Both the position numbers and the translations under genes were made by a program. From contig DTYX01000252.1 of the NCBI GenBank assembly GCA_012961655.1, forward strand, positions 1 to 7,993: DNA of 7,993 bases, in the 5' to 3' direction. The DNA comes from Candidatus Poribacteria bacterium. GTDB lineage: Bacteria; Poribacteria; WGA-4E; DTYX01. Below are positions 1 through 6,191 of the stretch, piece by piece. Each line of letters starts with the position of its first letter. Within the stretch, counting starts at the first letter, position 1. The notes beneath the pieces are model-generated. The model did no database searches. It was not told where the DNA came from and saw nothing but the letters and a program-made list of their open reading frames with translations.

Positions 1-50
1 AATTCGTTAATCACTGTGGTAGGACTGATTCCCAGTACACGAGCGTAGTC

Positions 51-412
51 TTACATACCACCTTTTAGCTCTCCCCAAGATGTGGCGAGCCTATCTTTCT
101 CTTCTACAGCAAATCCGGTGTCATATAGGTTGCCGCAATATGTGTCCTCCGCATGAGGTTCCACTGGAAAATCCTCACGCAGCCAGGGCACGAACTTTTT
201 CAGCACTATACCATTATTGCCTACAACCCACAGATAGCGCCTGGCAGCATGGATATCATATAGTCTCCTGAGAATCCAGCTTTGCCATTTCCCGCTATGG
301 TAGTGATAATCCCAGGTTCTAAGGAAAAAGCAGGCTGAGAAGAGAGAAACAGAAAAACGGGAATTGTCGCTATGAAACAGATGCAGGATATGAGTTGATT
401 GGTCTGTTTTAT
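51..412 (-). pseudogene. Frameshifted chimera: NHL-repeat N-terminus joined to a WGxLK-ending C-terminus
   Basis: Seen: one minus-strand frame (412 down to about 263) reads as a signal-peptide-like segment, KQTNQLISCICFIATIP then VFLFLSSQPAFS, followed by GIITTIAGNGKAGFSGD. The last stretch is the hallmark opening of an NHL beta-propeller repeat. That frame then ends at a stop near 221. From about 262 a second frame continues with LYDIHAARRYLWVVGNNGIV, which resembles a Ycf48/BNR-type repeat, and ends with LATSWGELKGGM and a TAA at 51-53. Known: NHL proteins normally carry several repeats of about 40 residues, and only the start of one is left here. No ATG, GTG or TTG sits at the expected start; ATA at 410-412 occupies the natural position, and no good ribosome site precedes it. 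Inference: an out-of-frame internal deletion or recombination fused two exported-protein genes and inactivated the product. An assembly error at about 262 would look the same. Confidence 0.7.
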
Positions 413-423
413 TTGATTTTGTA

Positions 424-687
424 CTATGTGGAGTTTTCTCTGAAAATAAACTCGTAGAGCCTGTACTGAGCGAAGTTGAAGTATCGAATTTCCAAATTCG
501 ACACACCTTCTTGCATCCCCCCGTACATGGGGGAAAAGTCGAGATGTGAATCTCGACCTACAAAAGCTAAAGGCGCCTGCCATGTGAATTTATCGCTCGC
601 CAACACAATCCCGGGCAAAGTCGCCACGATGGGGATGGCAAATAATGGATAACGGATAAATTCAAGATATGTTTTAAATTTATTCAC
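424..687 (-). other. Possible remnant with a hydrophobic N-terminus, running into a hairpin cluster
   Basis: From a GTG at 687 the minus strand reads 87 codons. The first 30 or so resemble a signal peptide: a basic start (NKFK), a hydrophobic stretch (YPLFAIPIVATLPGIVLA), then SDKFTWQAPLAF. From about 557 downward the frame runs through the three hairpins and a dispersed repeat motif, so that part is unlikely to be real protein. No clear ribosome site precedes the GTG. I do not recognise the protein. It may be the start of an exported-protein gene cut off by repeat insertion, or chance. Apart from this and the two hairpin clusters, I see nothing else in 413-871. Confidence 0.2.
457..557. repeat. 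Compound palindromic repeat with three hairpins
   Basis: Seen: GAGCCTGTACTGAGCGAAG begins at 457 and is followed by three inverted repeats. These are TCGAATTT-CC-AAATTCGA (484-501, perfect 8-bp stem), a CCCCC/GGGGG stem around GTACAT (518-533), and GTCGAGAT-GTGA-ATCTCGAC (538-557, perfect 8-bp stem). From memory, the first motif resembles a widely dispersed intergenic repeat core of the type CTGTCCTGAGCGAAGTCGAAG. No transposase is linked. No run of T follows any stem, so these are not typical intrinsic terminators. Confidence 0.7.
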
Positions 688-717
688 TTCGATATACCAT
701 TCATTCGTATCAATTTA

Positions 718-844
718 AGCCTGCGAATCAATTCGCAGGCTAAGAACTGAAGTTCACTCAAGTGGACTAAAGGCCGGTATTAGTCGTCTTTTTACTTTTC
801 AAATTAAAGAGACGACTTCAGCTTTTAGCCTGAACTTGAGTTCA
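718..844. repeat. Cluster of four consecutive hairpins downstream of the barrel gene
   Basis: Seen: AGCCTGCGAA-TCAA-TTCGCAGGCT (718-741, perfect 10-bp stem); AGTTCAC-TCAA-GTGGACT (751-768, 7-bp stem with one G-T pair); AGTCGTCT paired with AGACGACT across a 20-base loop (782-817); and TGAACT-TG-AGTTCA (831-844). They lie end to end within 130 bp, about 30 bp beyond the stop of the barrel gene on the minus strand. The pattern of stem, AG-rich linker and stem is like intergenic palindromic repeats found in several phyla. They could stabilise or end the operon transcript, though no clear T tract is present. Confidence 0.75.
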
Positions 845-871
845 AGGCGTTTAGGACACGCACACTCTGCA

Positions 872-2176
872 TCAGAATACAATCCCGAGTGATGCGACGT
901 ACCAATCGGCTTCTAAGTCTCCATATCGGAGCACATTGAGGTCGAGTATCTTCAACAATTTGAGGGAGACGCCAAAAGTTAGAAAACCTTGATTATTTCC
1001 AGTTCGCAGTGCTACTGAAATCCATCCTTTCGGCAGCAGAACCAATTCTGCGCCAAGGTGAATGTTATCAGTGAAGGAATCGTTTTTGAACTCACCCAGT
1101 CCATCATCGCCGTTGGGGTCATTCCATGCGGCAACGAGAGTCAAATCCAGCATGGAGTTCTCCATATTCAGTAGCTTGAAAGGTTTAGTGGCTACGGCAA
1201 GGGTGATATTTCGCGGAAAGCCCCGGCTTTCGTCCGCCTCTTCGATGCTCAAACTGTTGATGAGGTTACGTAGCGACAATCCCACGTCTACACCTTCAAT
1301 CGGCGAGAGGATTGTCCCGATATCGATAGTGTAACCTGTTTGAGACTTGAAATTGTCGCTGGCGAATTGAGCAAAATCATCATCCTCAATGTCAAAGTAT
1401 TTCTCTTTGAAGCTATCCGGATTAAGCACATCTTCTATCCTAAACGGGTCATCGGCATCAGTAAAAATCTGCCGATTGATATAACGGAAGGAAGCGCCGA
1501 CATAAGCCTTATCAAGAAGTGGCGCCTGATTGAGGGGAATTTCGACTGCGCCTGCGAGGGTAAACGCCCATTGAAAAGCGACACGGTAAACTACCGCATC
1601 ATCCAAGAGTTCTTTGACTGCATCCTTCCAGGGCAATCCCTGTCGTAGCACGCGAATAGAGTTCAGGTTTTGGGTGTAGAACATGCTGCCTACAGCGGCT
1701 TTATACTCACTCACATGAAACGGTACAACTAAACCGATTGACGGTAAATCCACCATCAGCCCCAATCGTTTGCTGAGAATATCATCAAATCGAACTACTA
1801 AATCTTCACGTTCTTTCTTCAGTGTTGCATCTGTTAAAGGGTCATCGCTTTCTGTGAGTGGTTTGATGGTGTCGTTGAAGAAATCGGTAATGGTACTCAC
1901 TTCCTCGACTAAATCAATCGTAACTCTGGGGCGGATGGCTAAAAGCTCAAACGAAGTCTCATCCGTTTGAGCAATTCCCGCTGGATTATAATGTAACGCA
2001 TTGATATCATCAGCAACGGCTTCAAATGCATTACCTATCCCCATTGGACGCGCGCCTCGGAACAGAAACAGCGGCTCTTGAGCATCATCCTCTTGAGCCC
2101 AGATTCCGCTAGCGCTGCAAAGCACCATTGCTATGATGATGAGATAACCAAATTTTTCTGTGATTTTGAATTGCAT
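872..2176 (-). CDS. Outer-membrane beta-barrel protein, PorV/TraF-like (UPF0164-type)
   Basis: A 434-residue predicted outer-membrane protein. Residues 1-27 form a signal peptide: a basic N-terminus, the hydrophobic YLIIIAMVLC core, and a likely cut after IWA27. Residues 40-69 contain RGARPMGIGNAFEAVADD then INALHYNPAGIA. This GARxxGxGNAFxAVADDxNAxxYNPAG signature opens the PorV/PorQ, UPF0164 and TraF-like barrel families. The rest alternates polar and hydrophobic residues as beta strands do, and the protein ends in phenylalanine (ASLGIVF), as many outer-membrane barrels do. The ATG at 2174-2176 is chosen because AAGGAGG sits 7 bases upstream; the frame also extends 11 codons further to 2209, but without such a site and overlapping the upstream gene. 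It lies 16 bp after the lipoprotein gene, so the two are surely cotranscribed. The substrate is unknown. The barrel call is solid; the exact family is less so. Confidence 0.8.
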   Translation of the reverse strand: MQFKITEKFGYLIIIAMVLCSASGIWAQEDDAQEPLFLFRGARPMGIGNAFEAVADDINALHYNPAGIAQTDETSFELLAIRPRVTIDLVEEVSTITDFFNDTIKPLTESDDPLTDATLKKEREDLVVRFDDILSKRLGLMVDLPSIGLVVPFHVSEYKAAVGSMFYTQNLNSIRVLRQGLPWKDAVKELLDDAVVYRVAFQWAFTLAGAVEIPLNQAPLLDKAYVGASFRYINRQIFTDADDPFRIEDVLNPDSFKEKYFDIEDDDFAQFASDNFKSQTGYTIDIGTILSPIEGVDVGLSLRNLINSLSIEEADESRGFPRNITLAVATKPFKLLNMENSMLDLTLVAAWNDPNGDDGLGEFKNDSFTDNIHLGAELVLLPKGWISVALRTGNNQGFLTFGVSLKLLKILDLNVLRYGDLEADWYVASLGIVF

Positions 2177-2183
2177 AACTATC

Positions 2184-2190
2184 CCTCCTT
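2184..2190 (-). promoter_or_regulatory. Ribosome binding site that fixes the barrel gene start
   Basis: AAGGAGG on the minus strand, 7 bases before the ATG at 2176. It favours that start over the in-frame ATG at 2209, which lies inside the upstream gene. Confidence 0.85.
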
Positions 2191-2192
2191 TG

Positions 2193-3188
2193 CTATTTTG
2201 CTTTCCCAATCAGTTTTCGCAGGCGCTCCTCTACTTCATCTATATTTTCGACCTTGAAGTGCCATTCCTCTGCTTTTTCCAGAAAATCTTCCGCAAATAC
2301 TTTTGCAATCACACGGTTAAATTCATCAAGCGCATCCTCGAGTTCTGGCGCGATTGCTTTTGCCAGTTCAGTCGCTTTCTCGAAGTGGAACAGCGCATCA
2401 CGCCGGTAGATTCTTTTATCAATTTGTGGTGTTTGTTCCTTGATTCCAACGGCAGGAATCGGCAAGATTCTCACTTTTGCGCCAAGCAATAGAAAGAGTG
2501 AATCGATAATCGCTTGACGTTCACTTTCCGTAAACTGCTTGAGATAATCCTCGGGTTTGGGGTCTGGTAATTTAGCGATGGCGTCAAATCGAGCGTGTCC
2601 GTTATCAGTTAGCTCAAATTTATATCCCTCTTCATTTTCGAAATCTTCGGGAAACTCAATCAGGAAGAGGTCATCCTCCGTGTTAGGTTTACCATCAGGT
2701 CCCATCCCCTCAAGAGCTAATTTGCCAACTACCTTTAACACATAAAGATAACCGAGATGCAGATGAAGCAACATAAGGTCACTCTTTGACAGGACTGGTG
2801 GTTCAACAGCGGGCGCTAAAGGAGCAGCCGGTACTGATATTGCCTGTCCCGGCAGAGCGTCGAGGACGCTATACATCGATTCGATGGCATCTCGAATCAA
2901 CTCGGGATTTTCTTTTTCCAGTTGGGCTAAATCCAGCGGGCTTGGAAGAATCTCCGTAATATTGCCTGCACCAAGGTCTCCAAGGTCGCTGAACGAGATG
3001 GCAATCCCGGCTTTTTCCATCGCCTCCTCCGCTTTCGCAAGCGCTTCAGACGCTATCTTAAACTCCTCAGAAACATCAGCTCGCTGTCCAATTTTTCTAT
3101 CTGCACAGCCAATAGACGAGAAAAGCAGAGCGATACAAATCGAAACAACAGTAAAACGTATCAGTATTGGTTCATTTTGATAAATCAT
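2193..3188 (-). CDS. Predicted lipoprotein, mostly alpha-helical, partner of the barrel protein
   Basis: A 331-residue protein of unknown function. The N-terminus is a lipoprotein signal: a charged start, the hydrophobic FTVVSICIALLF, then the lipobox SSIGC with lipidation expected at Cys28. Residues 40-60 are an Ala/Glu/Lys-rich helix, 117-133 a Pro/Ala-rich linker (SVPAAPLAPAVEPP), 136-160 a Leu/His-rich helix, 162-173 a DGKPNTEDD acidic loop of the kind seen in calcium-binding repeats, and 262-331 long charged helices reminiscent of TPR-like folds. The residue after Cys28 is Ala, not Asp, so outer-membrane retention is likely by the E. coli rule. The start is secure: AAGGAGG lies 5 bases upstream of the ATG. 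It is the first gene of a two-gene operon with the barrel protein, which suggests a shared envelope complex. I do not recognise a named family. Confidence 0.75.
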   Translation of the reverse strand: MIYQNEPILIRFTVVSICIALLFSSIGCADRKIGQRADVSEEFKIASEALAKAEEAMEKAGIAISFSDLGDLGAGNITEILPSPLDLAQLEKENPELIRDAIESMYSVLDALPGQAISVPAAPLAPAVEPPVLSKSDLMLLHLHLGYLYVLKVVGKLALEGMGPDGKPNTEDDLFLIEFPEDFENEEGYKFELTDNGHARFDAIAKLPDPKPEDYLKQFTESERQAIIDSLFLLLGAKVRILPIPAVGIKEQTPQIDKRIYRRDALFHFEKATELAKAIAPELEDALDEFNRVIAKVFAEDFLEKAEEWHFKVENIDEVEERLRKLIGKAK

Positions 3189-3192
3189 GGTA

Positions 3193-3199
3193 ACCTCCT
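3193..3199 (-). promoter_or_regulatory. Strong ribosome binding site of the lipoprotein gene
   Basis: The minus strand reads AAGGAGGTTACCATG, a near-perfect anti-16S complement that marks the operon's first start codon. Confidence 0.85.
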
Positions 3200-3229
3200 T
3201 CTAAGTCAGTAACAGCGGAAACTGCGCCA

Positions 3230-3253
3230 TCCCGAGAGCCGGGAGAATCGGGA
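3230..3253. other. Overlapping alternative hairpins in the lipoprotein gene leader
   Basis: TCCCGA (3230-3235) can pair with TCGGGA (3248-3253), or TCCCG (3230-3234) with CGGGA (3240-3244). The two structures exclude each other and lie about 35 bases upstream of the ribosome site. The arrangement could influence translation or be fortuitous. The remaining bases from 3189 to 3361 show no convincing gene or promoter. Confidence 0.3.
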
Positions 3254-3361
3254 ACTTAGGAACATTTTCAAATCCTCTTTCTGTTAAATGTCTACGAAAA
3301 TATTCTCTTTTTTCTCATGAATTTGATTTCCCCTCTTTTCTTTGATAACCTTTTCCAAAAA

Positions 3362-3598
3362 TCAATATCCAGCTTTGAGCTTGCCCCATGATGAGGACAG
3401 GACAAATGTATGCTTTGGCGAGGAATCGGCACAATCAGATTTGCACCAATTCGCTCTAACTTCTTTAATTGCTTTTTGCACATCTTCTTCTACTTGTTGT
3501 AGTGGGATATTTTTATTTCGTTCTCCTAAATATTCTAAAGCTCTACCAAATCTTTCCTGCTACGTTAGTCCTTCATATTTTTTCATTAGCAATTTCAT
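3362..3598 (-). pseudogene. Small antitoxin-like gene broken by an internal TAG
   Basis: Seen: GAGGTGA followed by ATG at 3598 opens a frame reading MKLLMKKYEGLT, then TAG at 3560-3562, then QERFGRALEYLGERNKN and IPLQQVEEDVQKAIKEVRA, and it continues to a TGA at 3362-3364. The last residues are SSSWGKLKAGY. The segment after the TAG has no usable start until a GTG at VQKAI. The charged helical EDVQKAIKEVRA end resembles small antitoxins that precede PIN-type toxin genes, but no PIN toxin is visible downstream. Total length would be 77 residues plus the TAG position. The C-terminus after EVRA looks like foreign sequence joined on. The stretch down to 3292 is A-rich in all frames and I cannot assign it. 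The antitoxin resemblance is weak; the interruption itself is clear. Confidence 0.5.
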
Positions 3599-3629
3599 TC
3601 ACCTCTTGCTTGCCTCGCTCTCTCGCTTT

Positions 3630-4637
3630 TCACGGTACCAGAGCAGTCTTAATTCCATGCCTATTAGCGGTATTCTCAAAGGCTCCAACAGCTTTCTCCA
3701 GCGGAAAACGGTGTGTCAAAAATCCTTCAAAGTTGATAGCGCCTTCGACAATCATTTTACGCGATTCATTCATACTCCATCTGGAAAAAGCCCAGGACGC
3801 CAGAATTTTGTAACCCATGAAATGCAACTCTTCCAATTCCAGTTTCAACTCGTTGCCTTTTGGGAACAGTCCGAAGAAATTTAGACAAGCGCCACGTTTT
3901 GCGAGCTTGAACATCAAATCAAGCGCATCTATATTGTTCGTCGCGAGTATGACAGTATCCACACCACCGTTTGCAACATCCATCAATTTCGGAATTTCAT
4001 CTAAATTTGCAACACAATCAGCGTCTAATTGTTCCGCCATCTCCCTTCTGTGTCCTAACGGTTCAACGACGAAAGTCTGTAATCCCCTCAGTTTGGCGAG
4101 TTTTACGAAAGTCAATCCGATTGAGCCTGCGCCGAGGATTGCCACGCTCTCACGGAAAATGGTCTCGCGCATTGCGTTTAGACAACAGCCTAAAGCTTCA
4201 ATGAACATCACCTCTTCCGCTGGAATCTCATTGGGAACAGAGAGCAGACAGCCGTTTTCTACGGCTTGTCTCGGTATCCGAAGATATTCCGCATAACCGC
4301 CATCGATGTCGTGTCCGATACCATACAATTCTTGACAATATTTGTCCAAATCGCTGCGGCAGTAGTGGCACTCGCCGCATGAAATCATCGGATTCACTGT
4401 GATTCTTTCACCCACTTTGACAGAATCACGACGGCTTTCCGTCACAACCCCCGACACCTCATGCCCCATCACCACAGGTGGAGAATAGTCCGTAATCTCT
4501 CCTCTGAGAGCCATCAGGTCAGAGGCGCAGATTCCACAGAGTTCAACTTTAACCAATACATCGCCGGGCGCCAATTGTGGTATAGGTTTATCTTGTATGC
4601 TCAATCTGTTTGCGGCTTCAAAAACTGCTGCTTTCAT
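3630..4637 (-). CDS. Zinc-dependent medium-chain alcohol/polyol dehydrogenase (MDR family)
   Basis: A 335-residue cytoplasmic NAD(P)-dependent dehydrogenase of the sorbitol/threonine dehydrogenase type, with full family length. The GroES-like catalytic domain holds the catalytic zinc ligands Cys37 (GICASD), His59-Glu60 (MGHE) and probably Glu147 (EALGC). The structural-zinc lobe has Cys87, Cys90, Cys93 and Cys101 in canonical C-x2-C-x2-C-x7-C spacing. The Rossmann domain begins VAILGAGSIG (165-174), and Glu192 at the end of its second strand favours NAD over NADP. The ATG follows AAGGAG by 8 bases. It lies 159 bp downstream of the aminotransferase gene on the same strand, so cotranscription is plausible. 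In 2-deoxystreptamine and related cyclitol or amino-sugar pathways an MDR dehydrogenase supplies the ketone for a DegT aminotransferase; that role here is inference. Sequence alone does not give the substrate. Confidence 0.9.
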   Translation of the reverse strand: MKAAVFEAANRLSIQDKPIPQLAPGDVLVKVELCGICASDLMALRGEITDYSPPVVMGHEVSGVVTESRRDSVKVGERITVNPMISCGECHYCRSDLDKYCQELYGIGHDIDGGYAEYLRIPRQAVENGCLLSVPNEIPAEEVMFIEALGCCLNAMRETIFRESVAILGAGSIGLTFVKLAKLRGLQTFVVEPLGHRREMAEQLDADCVANLDEIPKLMDVANGGVDTVILATNNIDALDLMFKLAKRGACLNFFGLFPKGNELKLELEELHFMGYKILASWAFSRWSMNESRKMIVEGAINFEGFLTHRFPLEKAVGAFENTANRHGIKTALVP

Positions 4638-4695
4638 GTTTCTTCTCCTTGATACTACGAGACTTTGTTGAAAGTTAGTGAGTCATGAATATACA

Positions 4696-4760
4696 AGGGC
4701 AAGATGGAAATTGCCCTCTAGCCCCTTTGCCCTTTTGCCTCCTTGCCCTTTGCCTTTTAC
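4696..4760. repeat. Hairpin and degenerate TTTGCCC tract between aminotransferase and dehydrogenase genes
   Basis: AGGGCAA (4696-4702) and TTGCCCT (4711-4717) form a 7-bp stem with an 8-base loop. TTGCCC-like units then recur to about 4760 (CCCCTTTGCCCTTTTGCC, CTTGCCCTTTGCC). In the gene-sense direction this is a purine-rich tract containing AAGGAGG-like stretches not followed by a start codon. It probably expanded by slippage. It fills most of the 159-bp gap. Confidence 0.55.
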
Positions 4761-4796
4761 CGCTACGGAAATAAGCTGAAGTGGAATCCCTCTTAG

Positions 4797-5963
4797 TTAG
4801 CATATAACCCTTTTAACCGCTTCGATAACATAATCCGCGTCATCCTCTGTCAGATTCGGATGCAGAGGCAACGTCGCAACCCGCTCGTAAGCTTTCTCGG
4901 CATTGGGAAAATCTCCCTTTTTGTAGCCATATTTCTGCTGATAAAACATATGGAAATGCAATGGAATATAGTGTACTCCACATTCAACGTTTTCCTCAAG
5001 CATAGCATTGATAAATTCATCGCGTGTGATATTCAACCGTTCGGTATTAAGCTGAATTATGTAAAGATGCCAGGCGTGCTTTCCATCTTCGATGTCTTTG
5101 GGAATAACAATTTCGGGCATCTCTTCGAATGCTTTGTTGTATCTGTCTACTATTTTTATCCGTCGCTCGTATTGCTTTTCAATCTTCGCCAATTGGCATA
5201 AACCTAGCGCTGCCTGAATATCCGACATATTGTACTTATATCCCTGCGCCGTGACATCATAATACCATCTGTTTTGGCTCTGCTGTCTCGCCCAAGCATC
5301 CTTGTCTCTGGCATGATAATGGATTAAGCGAATCTGATTGGCAAAATCATCGTTGTCCGTTGTAACCATTCCACCTTCCGCGGTGGTTAAATTTTTGGTA
5401 GCGTAAAAACTAAAGGAAGACATATCGGCAATAGCGCCGATTTTTACGCCTCTGTATTCCGCGGAGACGGCGTGTGCCGCATCATCTATAATGCAAAGAT
5501 TATGCCTATTTGCTATCTGAATGATAGATTCTTGTTCGCAGGGCAATCCCGCAATATCTACTGGGATGATGGCTTTCGTCGCTTTTGTAACTCTCTTTTC
5601 GATATCTTCGGGCAGGATATTCAGAGTTCTTGCATCGATATCCGCAAATACCGGCCGCGCGCCGGTGTATGCAATCACCTCCGATGTTGCAGTGAAAGTA
5701 TAGGGTGTTGTTATTACCTCGTCGCCTGAGCCGACACCAGCCGCAATCAAAGCAAGATGCAATCCCGCCGTACAAGAACTCACCGCTAAAGCATGTTTCA
5801 CCCCGATATATTCCGCAAAACGACGCTCGAATTCTGCAGTCTTTGGCCCTGTGCTTAGCCAACCCAATTTGAGAACTTCAGCTACTGCTTCAATTTCGGC
5901 TTCACCAATCCACGGACGACATAATGGAATAACCTTATCTCTTTTCCGATTACTCAATTTCAT
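4797..5963 (-). CDS. DegT/DnrJ/EryC1/StrS family PLP-dependent sugar aminotransferase
   Basis: A 388-residue cytoplasmic aminotransferase of the ArnB/PseC/StrS type, at the usual family length. Such enzymes transfer an amino group, usually from glutamate or glutamine, to a keto-sugar or keto-cyclitol. Seen: the N-terminal substrate loop LCRPWIG and LGWLSTGPK (14-41); SSCTAGLHLAL (62-72), the phosphate-binding region; TPYTFTAT (86-93); the cofactor-binding IIDDAAHA (158-165), with Asp161 expected to contact the PLP ring nitrogen; SFYATKNLTTAEGG (185-198), with Lys190 as the Schiff-base lysine; and GYKYNMSDIQAALG (241-254), the conserved second-subunit segment. The ATG follows GGGAG by 5 bases. 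An extended -10 promoter lies about 45 bases upstream. The following zinc dehydrogenase and the divergent Gfo/Idh/MocA gene fit an amino-sugar or aminocyclitol route. Which nucleotide sugar or cyclitol it uses cannot be read from the sequence. Confidence 0.93.
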   Translation of the reverse strand: MKLSNRKRDKVIPLCRPWIGEAEIEAVAEVLKLGWLSTGPKTAEFERRFAEYIGVKHALAVSSCTAGLHLALIAAGVGSGDEVITTPYTFTATSEVIAYTGARPVFADIDARTLNILPEDIEKRVTKATKAIIPVDIAGLPCEQESIIQIANRHNLCIIDDAAHAVSAEYRGVKIGAIADMSSFSFYATKNLTTAEGGMVTTDNDDFANQIRLIHYHARDKDAWARQQSQNRWYYDVTAQGYKYNMSDIQAALGLCQLAKIEKQYERRIKIVDRYNKAFEEMPEIVIPKDIEDGKHAWHLYIIQLNTERLNITRDEFINAMLEENVECGVHYIPLHFHMFYQQKYGYKKGDFPNAEKAYERVATLPLHPNLTEDDADYVIEAVKRVIC

Positions 5964-6008
5964 AGCGTCTCCCGACTTTTATCACTTAAAATAGATTTTA
6001 GGATTTTA

Positions 6009-6037
6009 ATTATATCACAGAAACAGATGAGAATAAA
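6009..6037 (-). promoter_or_regulatory. Extended -10 promoter of the aminotransferase gene
   Basis: The minus strand reads TGATATAAT, a perfect TATAAT (6009-6014) with the extended TGn. A weak -35 TTTATT (6032-6037) lies 17 bases further upstream. Transcription would start near 6002, giving a leader of about 40 bases to the ATG at 5963. Confidence 0.65.
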
Positions 6038-6142
6038 GTAAAAAAGCCGTCTGTTTTTCGACGTCTCAGATGCGCGTTCCCTTTCGGACATAATTGTTAA
6101 TACTATTTATGCTTTATTTTCAAGTCAGAGTGGTATTAGAAT

Positions 6143-6155
6143 ATGTCAATGACAT
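6143..6155. promoter_or_regulatory. Candidate operator palindrome
   Basis: ATGTCA-A-TGACAT is a perfect 6-bp inverted repeat with a one-base centre, ending 7 bases before the -35 box of the rightward promoter. The position suits a dimeric regulator acting on that promoter. It lies about 105 bp beyond the leftward promoter. The regulator is unknown, and a palindrome of this size can arise by chance. Confidence 0.35.
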
Positions 6156-6162
6156 TTTAATC

Positions 6163-6191
6163 TTGACGCAGATGATAAGCTATGATAAAAT
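6163..6191 (+). promoter_or_regulatory. Strong rightward sigma-70-like promoter
   Basis: TTGACG (6163-6168), a spacer of exactly 17 bases, then TAAAAT (6186-6191) preceded by TGA as an extended -10. Each box matches consensus in five of six positions. Transcription would begin near 6198, directly at a 5'-truncated coding remnant and about 510 bases before the oxidoreductase start. Confidence 0.65.

Noticed and set aside
1..50. Short plus-strand peptide-like reading SLITVVGLIPSTRA at the left edge
   Set aside because: Too short, and closed by TAG, to support a gene call.
1062..1970. Several plus-strand frames of 66-102 codons opposite the barrel gene
   Set aside because: They are antisense to a full-length gene with signal peptide, family signature and strong ribosome site.
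3469..3813. 114-codon hydrophobic plus-strand frame
   Set aside because: It is largely antisense to the broken small gene and the end of the zinc dehydrogenase, which explains its leucine and phenylalanine richness; no ribosome site.
5506..5862. 118-codon minus-strand frame within the aminotransferase
   Set aside because: It is an out-of-phase reading of the intact aminotransferase gene, whose catalytic motifs all lie in the other frame.
6040..6066. Possible intrinsic terminator with GACGGC and a T run on the minus strand upstream of the aminotransferase
   Set aside because: The stem is only about four base pairs (CGTC/GACG), and the T run lies inside the region of the aminotransferase promoter.
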